Program-made: the position numbers and the translations under genes
Source of the DNA: Alphaproteobacteria bacterium
GTDB taxonomy: Bacteria; Pseudomonadota; Alphaproteobacteria; UBA8366
Direction: 5' to 3'
NCBI GenBank assembly: GCA_021774335.1
Contig: JAJFJD010000046.1
Location: forward strand, 248,001 to 312,000
DNA length: 64,000 nucleotides
Shown here: in pieces, positions 56,629 to 64,000 of the stretch
Layout: each line of letters starts with the position of its first letter
How positions within the stretch are numbered: the stretch's first letter is position 1
The notes under the pieces: generated by a model
Told to the model about the DNA's origin: nothing
Seen by the model: the letters and a program-made list of their open reading frames with translations, nothing else
Database searches by the model: none

Positions 56629-57465
56629 ATGACATCGACTAAGCGTCAGGGACGTATCTCCGTTCCCGAGCTTCGCGCCCGTAAGGGCGGCGAACCGATT
56701 GTCTCTTTGACTGCCTATTCGGCCCCGGTCGCCGAATTACTGGACCCCCATATGGATTTCCTGCTCGTCGGCGATTCCGTCGCGATGGTGATCTATGGGA
56801 TGGACAGCACCCTCGGGGTAACCGTCGACATGATGATTGCGCACGGCAAGGCCGTGGTGCGGGCAACCAAACAAAGCTGCGTTATCGTCGATCTACCCTT
56901 CGGCAGCTATCAGGAATCGCCGGAGCAGGCGTTCCGGACATCCGCGCGGATCATGGCGGAAACCGGATGCCAGGCGGTCAAGCTGGAAGGCGGCGTCGAG
57001 ATGGCCGACACGGTGCGGTTCCTGACCGAGCGCGGCGTTCCGGTGCTGGCCCATATCGGGCTGATGCCGCAAAGCGTGAACACGGCCGGCGGGTTTCGCG
57101 CGCAAGGCCGGAATGCCGACGAATCGGCGCGCATCGTCGCCGACGCCTGTGCGATCGAAGAAGCGGGTGCATTCGGCATGGTGATCGAAGGCACGATGGA
57201 GGACGTCGCGCGCGCGGTCACCGAAAAGGTGACGGTGCCGACGATCGGTATCGGCGCTTCGCCCGAATGCGACGGTCAGATCCTGGTGACCGACGACCTA
57301 GTCGGGATGTTCTCGACCTTTAAACCGAAATTCGTCAAGCGCTACGCCGAGTTGGGCGAGGAGTTGCAGAAAGCGGCCGCCGCCTATGCCGCAGACGTCC
57401 GTGCGCGGCGCTTCCCCGGGCCGGAACAGTGTTTCCACCCCAAGGCGCCGCAGGCCGCTGAGTAG
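56629..57465 (+). CDS. panB: 3-methyl-2-oxobutanoate hydroxymethyltransferase
   Basis: This 278-residue TIM-barrel enzyme makes ketopantoate, the first committed step to pantothenate. The metal-binding [13 protein letters not shown], the VKLEGG block holding the catalytic Glu region, HIGLMPQS and the [16 protein letters not shown] segment are all conserved. AGGGA lies ten bases before the ATG at 56629. It is five bases upstream of panC, giving a panBC operon. A probable promoter lies upstream. Confidence 0.96.
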   Translation: MTSTKRQGRISVPELRARKGGEPIVSLTAYSAPVAELLDPHMDFLLVGDSVAMVIYGMDSTLGVTVDMMIAHGKAVVRATKQSCVIVDLPFGSYQESPEQAFRTSARIMAETGCQAVKLEGGVEMADTVRFLTERGVPVLAHIGLMPQSVNTAGGFRAQGRNADESARIVADACAIEEAGAFGMVIEGTMEDVARAVTEKVTVPTIGIGASPECDGQILVTDDLVGMFSTFKPKFVKRYAELGEELQKAAAAYAADVRARRFPGPEQCFHPKAPQAAE

Positions 57466-57470
57466 CCGGG

Positions 57471-58340
57471 ATGCCGTCCACGCCCGAGATCGTCCGGACG
57501 GTCGGCGGGCTCCGTGACCGGGTCGCCGCGTGGCGCAGGAACGGAGAACGCGTTGGGCTCGTGCCGACCATGGGCGCATTGCACGACGGCCATTTGGCGC
57601 TTGTCCGCCGATCGCTCGACGATTGCGACCGGACCGTCGTCAGCATTTTCGTCAATCCCACCCAGTTTGCGCCGCACGAAGATTTCGAAACCTATCCGCG
57701 CGACGAGGCCCGCGACCTTGGTGCAATCGGCGCGATCGGCACCGACGTCGCCTATATGCCGAACGCCGGCGAAATGTACGCCGAAGGGTTCACCACCACG
57801 GTATCGGTGGCCGATCCGAGCAATGGCCTGTGCGGCGCGGTACGACCGCATTTCTTCCAAGGCGTCGCCACGGTCGTGTCCAAGCTGCTACTGCAATGTC
57901 TGCCGGACCGGGCATATTTCGGCGAGAAGGATTATCAGCAGCTTCTGGTCATCAAGCGGCTGGTCCGCGACCTGAACATTCCGGCCGAAATCGTCGGCGT
58001 GTCGACCATCCGCGAACCCGACGGCCTCGCGCTGTCATCCCGCAACGCCTATCTGTCGGACGCGGACCGGAAGACGGCGCCGCTGCTGAACGCAATCATG
58101 CGGCAGGTTGCCGAAAAGGTGGCCGGCGGCGTCGCGGTGGCCGAGGCCGAAACATGGGGTCGCGCCCAATTACAGGAAAACGGATTCGACCCCGTCGATT
58201 ATCTGGAAGTGCGCGACGGCGAAACGCTGGCACCCATCACCGACACGCTGGCACCCGGCCATCCTGCTCGTGTCTTCGCGGCCGCTTATCTCGGCAAGAC
58301 CCGGCTGATCGACAATATTCCCGTCGCCCGGATTCTATAA
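57471..58340 (+). CDS. panC: Pantothenate synthetase
   Basis: This 289-residue ATP-dependent ligase joins pantoate with beta-alanine. The nucleotide-binding PTMGALHDGHLALVR (residues about 24-38), the FVNPTQF block, FGEKDYQQLLVIKRLV and the loop ALSSRNAYL are all present and complete. It starts five bases after the panB stop. It converges on the xanthine phosphoribosyltransferase gene after eight bases. Confidence 0.96.
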   Translation: MPSTPEIVRTVGGLRDRVAAWRRNGERVGLVPTMGALHDGHLALVRRSLDDCDRTVVSIFVNPTQFAPHEDFETYPRDEARDLGAIGAIGTDVAYMPNAGEMYAEGFTTTVSVADPSNGLCGAVRPHFFQGVATVVSKLLLQCLPDRAYFGEKDYQQLLVIKRLVRDLNIPAEIVGVSTIREPDGLALSSRNAYLSDADRKTAPLLNAIMRQVAEKVAGGVAVAEAETWGRAQLQENGFDPVDYLEVRDGETLAPITDTLAPGHPARVFAAAYLGKTRLIDNIPVARIL

Positions 58341-58348
58341 ACCCGGCT

Positions 58349-58843
58349 CTATGATGCGCCACCGCCTTTGCTGCCGATGGGTTCGCTGTAGGACGGCGCG
58401 ATATCCCAGGGAAACAGAATCCAAGTATCCTGACTGACTTCGGTGATGAAGGTATCGACCAACGGCCGGCCCGCCGGTTTGGCGTAGATCGTCGCGAAAT
58501 GCGCGCCCGGCAGCATATCCCGCACCACTTTCGCCGTGCTGCCGGTATCGACCAGGTCGTCGACGATCAGCCAATCGCTGCCGTCGCCCGCCCCGGCTTC
58601 CTTGAGCACAGTCAGGCTTCCATGGTCCTTATGGTCGTAGCTGGCGATGCAAACCGTATCGATCAGCCGGACCTCCAGCTCGCGCGCCACAATGGCGGCG
58701 GGCACCAATCCGCCCCGGGTAATCGCGACGATCCCCGCGAACGGCCCCAACGGCAGCAAACGCCACGCCAGCGCCCGGGCGTGCCGATGCAGTTCCTCCC
58801 AGGAAACAGGGAATTCCTTGCTTTCTCGATCACTGTTGGACAT
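58349..58843 (-). CDS. gpt: Xanthine phosphoribosyltransferase
   Basis: This 164-residue enzyme salvages xanthine and guanine as nucleotides. The PRPP-binding motif [12 protein letters not shown] and the preceding [18 protein letters not shown] are typical, and the C-terminal segment WILFPWDI places it with Gpt-type enzymes. The ATG at 58843 is preferred over a TTG 18 bases upstream. It lies 41 bases downstream of the lipoprotein gene on the same strand. Confidence 0.92.
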   Translation of the reverse strand: MSNSDRESKEFPVSWEELHRHARALAWRLLPLGPFAGIVAITRGGLVPAAIVARELEVRLIDTVCIASYDHKDHGSLTVLKEAGAGDGSDWLIVDDLVDTGSTAKVVRDMLPGAHFATIYAKPAGRPLVDTFITEVSQDTWILFPWDIAPSYSEPIGSKGGGAS

Positions 58844-58884
58844 GGCCGGCCGGCTATCCAAAGTATGCCGCGCCGTTTCCGGCG

Positions 58885-60084
58885 TTAGCGGACGAAGACG
58901 CGGACCTCGTTGGCCTGAACCGTAGCACTCGACATGGAGTTCATGCCGACACGGCTGGTCGGCAAGCCCTGCTCGGCGAGCGTGCGCATCACGTTTTCCG
59001 CATTACGGCGCGCCGCCGTGCTGTTCAGCACGATCTGTGCCGGCGACCCCGTCTTCGGATGCACCGCGACGAGATCGAATGCGGCATTCGGCTTACGCTC
59101 GAGCGCCTTGCTGACCGCGTTGTACAACGCCAGTTGATACTCGACATTGGGCCGGTCGAAGCGGATCACCACCAGCGGCCGCGCGTTCCGCGACAGCGGC
59201 GCACGGGCGGCCCGGCTCGCCTTGACTTCGGCTTGCACGAAGGCCCGGTTCACGAGGCTCATGCCGTAGCGCTCGCCATTCTTGATCGCGATCGACATGG
59301 CGGTGAGGTTGCGGCGCTCGCTGCCGAGATACCCGGTCTGGCGATTGAGATCGTCGCTCAATTCATTGAGCAAACGGTCGATGCCGACGACAGTCTGATT
59401 CACGCCGTCTTCGAGCCCGCGCAGTTGGACATGATCTTCGTCGACCGCACCACTCAAGGTGAAGGTGGCGCGCACGCTGTCCAACAGATAACCGGCGACG
59501 CTGGCTTCGGCGCCGGCGTCGTTCGACAGGCTGTTCATTTTCGAGATATTGCCTTCGATACGCTTGAGCTGTTTCTGCGCTTCGTTCCATTGCTGGACGA
59601 GCAGCGGATTGCCGGGCGTCGTCCCGACCTGCAGCTTGGAATTCATCGCCGCGACGGTGCCAAGATAACGTTGCGTCGCATCCGTGTTGTCGCCGCGAAT
59701 CTGCACCATGCGACTATCGAGCCGGTTGACCGCCGAACGCAGCTTGTTCAGGTCCTGACGCATTGCGCCGACCTTCTTGCCGACGAAGGTTCCGGTCGGT
59801 TTCCCTGTCGCCTGCGGCTGCGTCGCCAAAGGCCTGGGCTGGATCGCGGGCTGCGTCGCCAAGGGCGCCACTGCCGAACGTGCCGCAGCAGCGCCTTGCT
59901 GCGCCTGCTGCTGCGCAGCGCGTTCCGCCTGCGAAGCGGGAATTTCAAGACGTTCCCGGCTCTGTGATCCTGCCGCCGGGTCATCGCCGGTCAGCGATGG
60001 CCACAGGCTCGAGCCGCAGCCGGCAAGAAGAATGCCCCCTGCGACGATTGCACCAAAATTGCGCGTTGATCTCATTGATCTCAT
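58885..60084 (-). CDS. Lipoprotein with coiled-coil region and OmpA-like tail
   Basis: This 399-residue protein has a lipobox LLAGC with Cys23. An Ala/Gln-rich low-complexity stretch (about 50-100) is followed by a helical, probably coiled-coil region (about 105-300). The C-terminal 95 residues (from [13 protein letters not shown]) resemble an OmpA-type domain that binds peptidoglycan, with the [18 protein letters not shown] helix typical of that fold, but the match is weak. It may tether the outer membrane to the wall. Two ATGs nine bases apart are possible; 60084 was chosen. I do not recognise a named family. Confidence 0.65.
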   Translation of the reverse strand: MRSMRSTRNFGAIVAGGILLAGCGSSLWPSLTGDDPAAGSQSRERLEIPASQAERAAQQQAQQGAAAARSAVAPLATQPAIQPRPLATQPQATGKPTGTFVGKKVGAMRQDLNKLRSAVNRLDSRMVQIRGDNTDATQRYLGTVAAMNSKLQVGTTPGNPLLVQQWNEAQKQLKRIEGNISKMNSLSNDAGAEASVAGYLLDSVRATFTLSGAVDEDHVQLRGLEDGVNQTVVGIDRLLNELSDDLNRQTGYLGSERRNLTAMSIAIKNGERYGMSLVNRAFVQAEVKASRAARAPLSRNARPLVVIRFDRPNVEYQLALYNAVSKALERKPNAAFDLVAVHPKTGSPAQIVLNSTAARRNAENVMRTLAEQGLPTSRVGMNSMSSATVQANEVRVFVR

Positions 60085-60308
60085 TGCGAAGCAGACACCC
60101 TGCTTTGTATCTTGGGACACGTCCCAAGGCCCCCACGACCCGCCAGCCGTTTTCTCGAATCTTTTACGGGGTATGAGCATTCCAGCGTCACCCCCGTTAC
60201 GACTGGCGAAAGCTCAACCAGATACTACTTTAGCACCCGACAGGTCACAAGCCGCATTTGCCGTCGCCCTGCATTGCATTTCAGGGTGACGCATATTTGC
60301 AAACATGC

Positions 60309-60337
60309 TTGTCATTGGGGGCGGCTTTCTTTAGTGT
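60309..60337 (+). promoter_or_regulatory. Probable promoter of tRNA-Arg
   Basis: TTGTCA (60309-60314) and TAGTGT (60332-60337) are 17 bases apart, with the predicted start near 60344, about 28 bases before the mature tRNA. The -35 is strong and the -10 moderate. Confidence 0.5.
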
Positions 60338-60371
60338 CCGCGCCGCTTGCAGGCTGTAACGCTTGCACAGC

Positions 60372-60448
60372 GCGCCCGTAGCTCAATTGGATAGAGTGCC
60401 TGACTACGGATCAGGAGGTTGGGGGTTCGAGTCCTCCCGGGCGCGCCA
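60372..60448 (+). tRNA. tRNA-Arg (anticodon ACG)
   Basis: The acceptor arms GCGCCCG (60372-60378) and CGGGCGC (60438-60444) pair fully, followed by G73 and an encoded CCA (60446-60448). The anticodon stem CCTGA/TCAGG encloses the seven-base loop CTACGGA with anticodon ACG, which is normally edited to ICG by TadA and reads CGU, CGC and CGA codons. The T arm contains GTTCGAGTC. Length is 77 bases including CCA. Confidence 0.96.
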
Positions 60449-60539
60449 TTCCTTTTTCGGCATTTCCATTCCTAAATAGAAATCCCTTTCGGTTGCCGGT
60501 TCGGCATGCCGTAATAAACAGATGCCCGATTCGCACGGA

Positions 60540-60575
60540 AAAGGCCGGCGGGATGCGTTTCCCGCCGGCCTTTCC
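60540..60575. terminator. Bidirectional intrinsic terminator
   Basis: GGCCGGCGGGA (60543-60553) pairs with TCCCGCCGGCC (60560-60570) around a short loop. It is followed by TTT on the plus strand and, read from the other side, by TTTT. It lies between the tRNA (plus) and the 3' end of the chemoreceptor gene (minus) and could stop both. Confidence 0.75.
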
Positions 60576-60598
60576 GATTCGGCCGTCTCCTGGAGTGT

Positions 60599-62668
60599 CT
60601 AGGCAGCCTTCACTTCCGAAATGAACTCGTCGACCGCCGACCGCAGCATCTCGGACTGCTGCGACAGCTCGCCGGCCGCGCCCAACACTTCCTGCGCGGC
60701 CGAGCCGGTCTCGGACGCGGCCTGGGTTACGCCGGTCACATTGCTGCTGACTTCCTGCGTGCCCATGGCGGCCTGCTGGGTGTTCTCCGCGATTTCACGC
60801 GTCGCGACCCCTTGCTCGGAAACGGCATTGGCGATGGTGTCAGAAATCGCGTTGATTTCGGCGATCGTGGTCCCAATGCTCTCGATCGCGCCGACGGCCT
60901 CGCCGGTGACCGATTGCATCCCGGATACTTGATCGGTGATCTCCTCGGTCGCCTTCGCCGTCTGAGTGGCCAGATTTTTGACCTCCGACGCCACGACGGC
61001 GAAGCCTTTGCCGGCCTCGCCTGCGCGCGCCGCTTCGATCGTGGCATTCAACGCCAGCAGATTGGTCTTTTCCGCAATCTCATTGATAAGACCGACCACC
61101 TCGCCGATCTTCTGACCGGCATCGGCCAAGGTCCGCACCGTCTCGTTCGTGCGTTCCGCTTCGGAATTGGCCTTGGCGGCGATCTCCGCCGACTGTGACA
61201 CTTGGCGATTGATCTCGTTGATCGACGCCGACATCTCCTCGGACGCCGAGGCGACCGTCTGCACATTGGTCGTCGCCTGTTCGGAGGCCGCGGCGACCGC
61301 CGTGGCCTGCCGGCTCGTCTCTTCCGCGGTCGCCGACATCGATTCGGCGGTCGCGCGCATTTCCGTGGACGATGCCGACACTGTCTCGACGATACCGCCG
61401 ACACGGTTCTGAAAATCGTCGGCAAGCGCATGCATGGCTTGGCGTTTCTCTTCTTCCGCCTTGCGTTGCTGCTCGATGCGGTCGGCCTCCATCTTCTTCA
61501 TCTGCAGGGCATTGTCCTTGAAGACCTGCATCGCGGCCGCCATCGAACCGATTTCGTCTTTTCGGTCCCGCGCCGGGATACCGACCTCTAGTTCGCCATC
61601 GGCGAGCTTTTCCATCGCGCCAGTCATGGCGACGATCGGCCGCGACGTCGCCCGGCCGAGGAACCACGCCATGGCCAGACCGACGGCCAACCCCATTATG
61701 CTGACGACCAGAATGACCAACTCGCTATTGAGAATGATCTCCTCGGTTTCGGCGCGGAGCCGCGCTTCCTCCTTCTCGGCAGCGTGCTGCATCCACTCGG
61801 CGTCCGCGACGATGATCTTGGCCTTGGTCACGAGATCCGTCTCCAGCAGCTTCTGTAGCTTCAACTCGTCCTTGTGTACCGTCTCGTAGGTCTTTTTGTA
61901 GCCATTAAACAACTCCACGACTTCGGCGAAGAGTGCCTTTTCCTTGTCCGTGTTCAAAATTCCTTTCAGCGCCTTCAGCGTCTTGTCGAAGATCACGAAT
62001 TCCGCCTCGGTCTTCTCGGCGAAGCTCTCGTCGCGCTGGCCGATCAGGATGTTGGTGTAGAGCCGGATCAGCAGCGCGTGTTCGAGCGCGCTGTTCGCCA
62101 GCTTCACCGCCGGCGCGTTGCCCTCGCGCTCCGCTTCCTCGATCACCATTTCCAGATCCTTGACGATCTTCTCGCCATCCGGAAACAACCGGTCGCGCAC
62201 CAGCGTATCGTGTTCGATCTTGAGCAGTTTCGTCTCGCCAAAGAACGCCATATAACCGGCGAAAGCCTCGCCGATTTCCTCGACCTTGGCGCGGTGCGCC
62301 GGGTCCTTGATGACCTGAAGGCCTTGATCGATTTCCTTCTGAACCTCGACCGACAATTTCCCGACGGCTTCAGCGTCCGCGTTGGCGCCGGTAAATCCGT
62401 ATTCCCGGGCATGGGCGCGCAGCTTGAGAAATCCAACTTCAATCTTCGCGGCAATCGTGGCTTCTTCGACGGCTTCAGCGAATTTCTCCACATCGACGCC
62501 GACATTCACGAAACTGCGATACGCGTTGCCGGACACCAAGGAAAACAGCAACAGCACGGCAAGGAATCCGAGAAGGATCTTGGTCCCGATCTTCCAGCCG
62601 TTCAAAAGCCCGCCGATACCGTTAAGACTTCGCGGCATCCCAGATTTCAATTTTGCGCTCGTCGTCAT
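60599..62668 (-). CDS. Methyl-accepting chemotaxis protein with large helical sensor domain
   Basis: This 689-residue chemoreceptor has membrane helices at about 30-48 and 315-337. The periplasmic domain between them is about 265 residues, largely helical and charged, in length and texture like the helical bimodular (HBM) sensors. HAMP (about 338-391), a kinase-control hairpin with the conserved tip [19 protein letters not shown], and coiled-coil methylation helices follow. No C-terminal pentapeptide for CheR docking is seen. No other chemotaxis gene is adjacent. The ligand is unknown. Confidence 0.92.
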   Translation of the reverse strand: MTTSAKLKSGMPRSLNGIGGLLNGWKIGTKILLGFLAVLLLFSLVSGNAYRSFVNVGVDVEKFAEAVEEATIAAKIEVGFLKLRAHAREYGFTGANADAEAVGKLSVEVQKEIDQGLQVIKDPAHRAKVEEIGEAFAGYMAFFGETKLLKIEHDTLVRDRLFPDGEKIVKDLEMVIEEAEREGNAPAVKLANSALEHALLIRLYTNILIGQRDESFAEKTEAEFVIFDKTLKALKGILNTDKEKALFAEVVELFNGYKKTYETVHKDELKLQKLLETDLVTKAKIIVADAEWMQHAAEKEEARLRAETEEIILNSELVILVVSIMGLAVGLAMAWFLGRATSRPIVAMTGAMEKLADGELEVGIPARDRKDEIGSMAAAMQVFKDNALQMKKMEADRIEQQRKAEEEKRQAMHALADDFQNRVGGIVETVSASSTEMRATAESMSATAEETSRQATAVAAASEQATTNVQTVASASEEMSASINEINRQVSQSAEIAAKANSEAERTNETVRTLADAGQKIGEVVGLINEIAEKTNLLALNATIEAARAGEAGKGFAVVASEVKNLATQTAKATEEITDQVSGMQSVTGEAVGAIESIGTTIAEINAISDTIANAVSEQGVATREIAENTQQAAMGTQEVSSNVTGVTQAASETGSAAQEVLGAAGELSQQSEMLRSAVDEFISEVKAA

Positions 62669-63307
62669 AATTCATTCCCCGATCCAAACAAAATTCAACA
62701 TTTCCACAACCGCCCGGCCTTGCCTGTGCGGATGCCCCCAAACTCGTCTCCGACCGACCCGGATCAGTCCAGCCCCCGAAATTCAGTCTATGAGTGTTCC
62801 TACGATCAGCCTTGATGTTTGGATCATCTAACATGCTGATTATTTTATATTTTTCTCGGTTTATTTTATTAAAATCCCGACCATTTGAATGTTAACGGAG
62901 CCTTAATCACTACCCATTTCTTAAGGCCCCATCAGCGTGCCGCGGAACAGATTGGCATTCGCGATGTCGCGCTTCCGGCCATGGAAATTTGGATTGTATT
63001 GCGGCGTCGGTTATTCGACTTTATTCCGAAATCGGAATGTCACCTCATCATCTTCCCAACGAGAAAATCGGGCCGGTCATTGTCGAAATATCTGCCGAGC
63101 CGGACGACGAAGATGGCCGGCGCGCCGCCGCCGCTACAGCGGCGGCGTCTCGGCACGCGAAAACGGTGTGGGGTCCCGACGGAGCGATATCGAAGAATTT
63201 TCGAAAGAGACCATGGAAATCTTCATAAACCGCAGCAGATAGAATGCGACACCCAATTGCCGCGACCCATCCGACGCTGCCCCGCAGCGCCACGCAGGAG
63301 ACGGACC
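62669..63307. other. Long intergenic region without a convincing gene
   Basis: These 639 bases separate two divergent genes. The part 62830-62930 is AT-rich and probably holds the chemoreceptor promoter, although I find no clear sigma-70 or sigma-54 pair. The part 62940-63240 returns to high GC. Short open frames exist there (for example 62989-63228, 79 codons from TTG, ending in a serine) but have no recognisable domain and poor starts. A perfect nine-base hairpin, CGCCGCCGC with GCGGCGGCG (63126-63147), lies inside that frame and may only reflect Ala codons. A decayed gene or a small RNA cannot be ruled out. Confidence 0.5.
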
Positions 63308-64000
63308 ATGACCCTTCGCCTCGCATTCTGCCTCTTGGCAGGTTTGATCACCGCTGGCGCCGCCTCGGCCCAGACGACTGCGACCTTCATCGCGGCAAGC
63401 ACGGTCGACCTTGAGAACCCGCATGACCTGAAGCTGTCGCCCGACGGCAAGTACCTGTTCGTCTCGGATGTGGGGAACAATCGGGTCGCGATCCTTGATC
63501 CCGAGACATTGGCGTTGATCGATCAATTCGGGGCCGATCACCAATCGGGCACCCACGATGTCGACTTCGATGCGGAGGGCCGCGCCTATGTGGCGGACAC
63601 GCACAATGGCCGCGTCACGATCTACGCCATGACCGGGACCAAGGCGAAGCTCGTCGGCGAGTTGAAGGAACGGCTGAGCGGCCCCGAGGGTGTGCTCGTC
63701 CATCCGAACGGCCGGGTCTATGTCGCGGGCGCCTGGTCGGGCAATGTAGTCGCCTACAAGGACGGCAAGATCGTCAAGGAGCTGAAGGGCCTGTCATCGC
63801 CGCACGACCTGGAGCGTACGCCCGGCGGCGACATCTGGCTGTCGGACGCCGGCAACGACCGCATGCTTTTGCTGTCGCCGGATTTGGAGATCAAACGCGA
63901 ATGGAAGGGCGCGCCCTACGACTTCGACGGCGTACGCTACCAGGACGTCCTGCCCGACGGCACGGTCATTGCCGCTGACAAGAACAACCATCAGGTAAAG
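63308..64000 (+). CDS. Secreted NHL/YVTN-type beta-propeller protein, 3' end outside window
   Basis: The frame starts at ATG 63308, with AGGAGA seven bases upstream, and runs off the window after 231 codons. Residues 1-21 form a signal peptide ending ASA. The mature part repeats the beta-propeller pattern of NHL/YVTN domains, for example PHDLKLSPDGKYLFVSDVGNNRV, then THDVDFDAEGRAYVADTHNGRV and PEGVLVHPNGRVYVAGAWSGNV, with spacing of about 45 residues. Such proteins are exported or periplasmic; some are lyases or lactonases, but no catalytic residues can be assigned. Its place beyond the long intergenic region suggests its own promoter. Confidence 0.85.
   Translation, partial: MTLRLAFCLLAGLITAGAASAQTTATFIAASTVDLENPHDLKLSPDGKYLFVSDVGNNRVAILDPETLALIDQFGADHQSGTHDVDFDAEGRAYVADTHNGRVTIYAMTGTKAKLVGELKERLSGPEGVLVHPNGRVYVAGAWSGNVVAYKDGKIVKELKGLSSPHDLERTPGGDIWLSDAGNDRMLLLSPDLEIKREWKGAPYDFDGVRYQDVLPDGTVIAADKNNHQVK

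Noticed and set aside
63126..63147. A perfect nine-base GC hairpin as a terminator.
   Set aside because: No T-run follows on either strand, and it falls in a repeated GCC/GCG stretch.
62989..63228. A 79-codon plus-strand frame as a real small gene.
   Set aside because: It starts at TTG without a good ribosome site and shows no recognisable domain; kept only as part of the intergenic description.
1..64000. Mobile elements, CRISPR arrays, toxin-antitoxin or restriction systems.
   Set aside because: No transposase, integrase, direct-repeat array, attachment-site pair or defence gene was found.

Overview
The window reads as chromosomal DNA of a free-living, GC-rich alphaproteobacterium, most likely of the Rhodospirillales type (an inference from gene content and synteny; no rRNA is present). 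The evidence is the block rpmH-rnpA-yidD-yidC-engB-argB / dapD-dapE / truA-fmt-def / rmuC / recR-ybaB-dnaX-ffs / pheA-kdsB with a membrane cytochrome c, an alphaproteobacterial arrangement, together with a succinylase-type DAP pathway and YejABEF. I see no rRNA operon, prophage, insertion sequence, CRISPR array or plasmid function. Genes are tightly packed, and only one stretch longer than 300 bases (62669-63307) has no convincing gene.

Region by region. 1-3.7 kb: the end of a DUF1194 (von Willebrand-like) protein, a class-C beta-lactamase-fold serine hydrolase, a GFA-family zinc protein, a Nu-class-like glutathione transferase and an SDR of the divergent BKR-like group. 3.9-13.9 kb: two separate hydantoinase/oxoprolinase-type HyuA+HyuB pairs, one in order A-B on the plus strand and one in order B-A on the minus strand. 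Between them lie a glutaminyl-tRNA synthetase (unusual for this class) and a PCu(A)C copper chaperone. 14-18.1 kb: a lipoprotein, a class A penicillin-binding protein with a strikingly structured leader, and DUF924 and DUF302 proteins. 18.1-21.1 kb: a TPP-riboswitch-controlled thiamine operon thiO-thiS-thiG-thiE. 21.2-24.3 kb: an M17 aminopeptidase, a MarR regulator with atypical base composition and an enolase-superfamily dehydratase/racemase. 24.3-32.3 kb: a minus-strand run yejA-yejB-yejE-yejF-ghrA-MFS that looks like one six-gene operon.

32.4-54.1 kb is core metabolism and information processing: histidinol-phosphatase, cytochrome c, KdsB (LPS), PheA, NudC, 4.5S SRP RNA, DnaX, YbaB, RecR, a DUF4139 protein, RmuC, Def-Fmt-TruA (initiator tRNA formylation and N-terminal processing), DapE, DapD, a HAD nucleotidase, a PAS-GGDEF diguanylate cyclase, ArgB, EngB, YidC, YidD, RnpA and RpmH. 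The rpmH operon has a near-consensus promoter. 54.3-64 kb: a VTT-domain membrane protein, an orphan sensor histidine kinase, PanB-PanC (pantothenate), xanthine phosphoribosyltransferase, a large lipoprotein with an OmpA-like tail, tRNA-Arg(ACG), a chemoreceptor with a large helical sensor domain, a long intergenic region, and the start of a secreted NHL-type beta-propeller protein that runs off the end.

The window is mostly ordinary chromosome and I found no obvious new defence, mobile or biosynthetic system. The observations most worth following up are the multi-tier stem-loop with alternative pairings just upstream of the penicillin-binding protein start, the two HyuAB pairs with opposite gene order, the glutaminyl-tRNA synthetase, and the YejABEF-GhrA-MFS operon.
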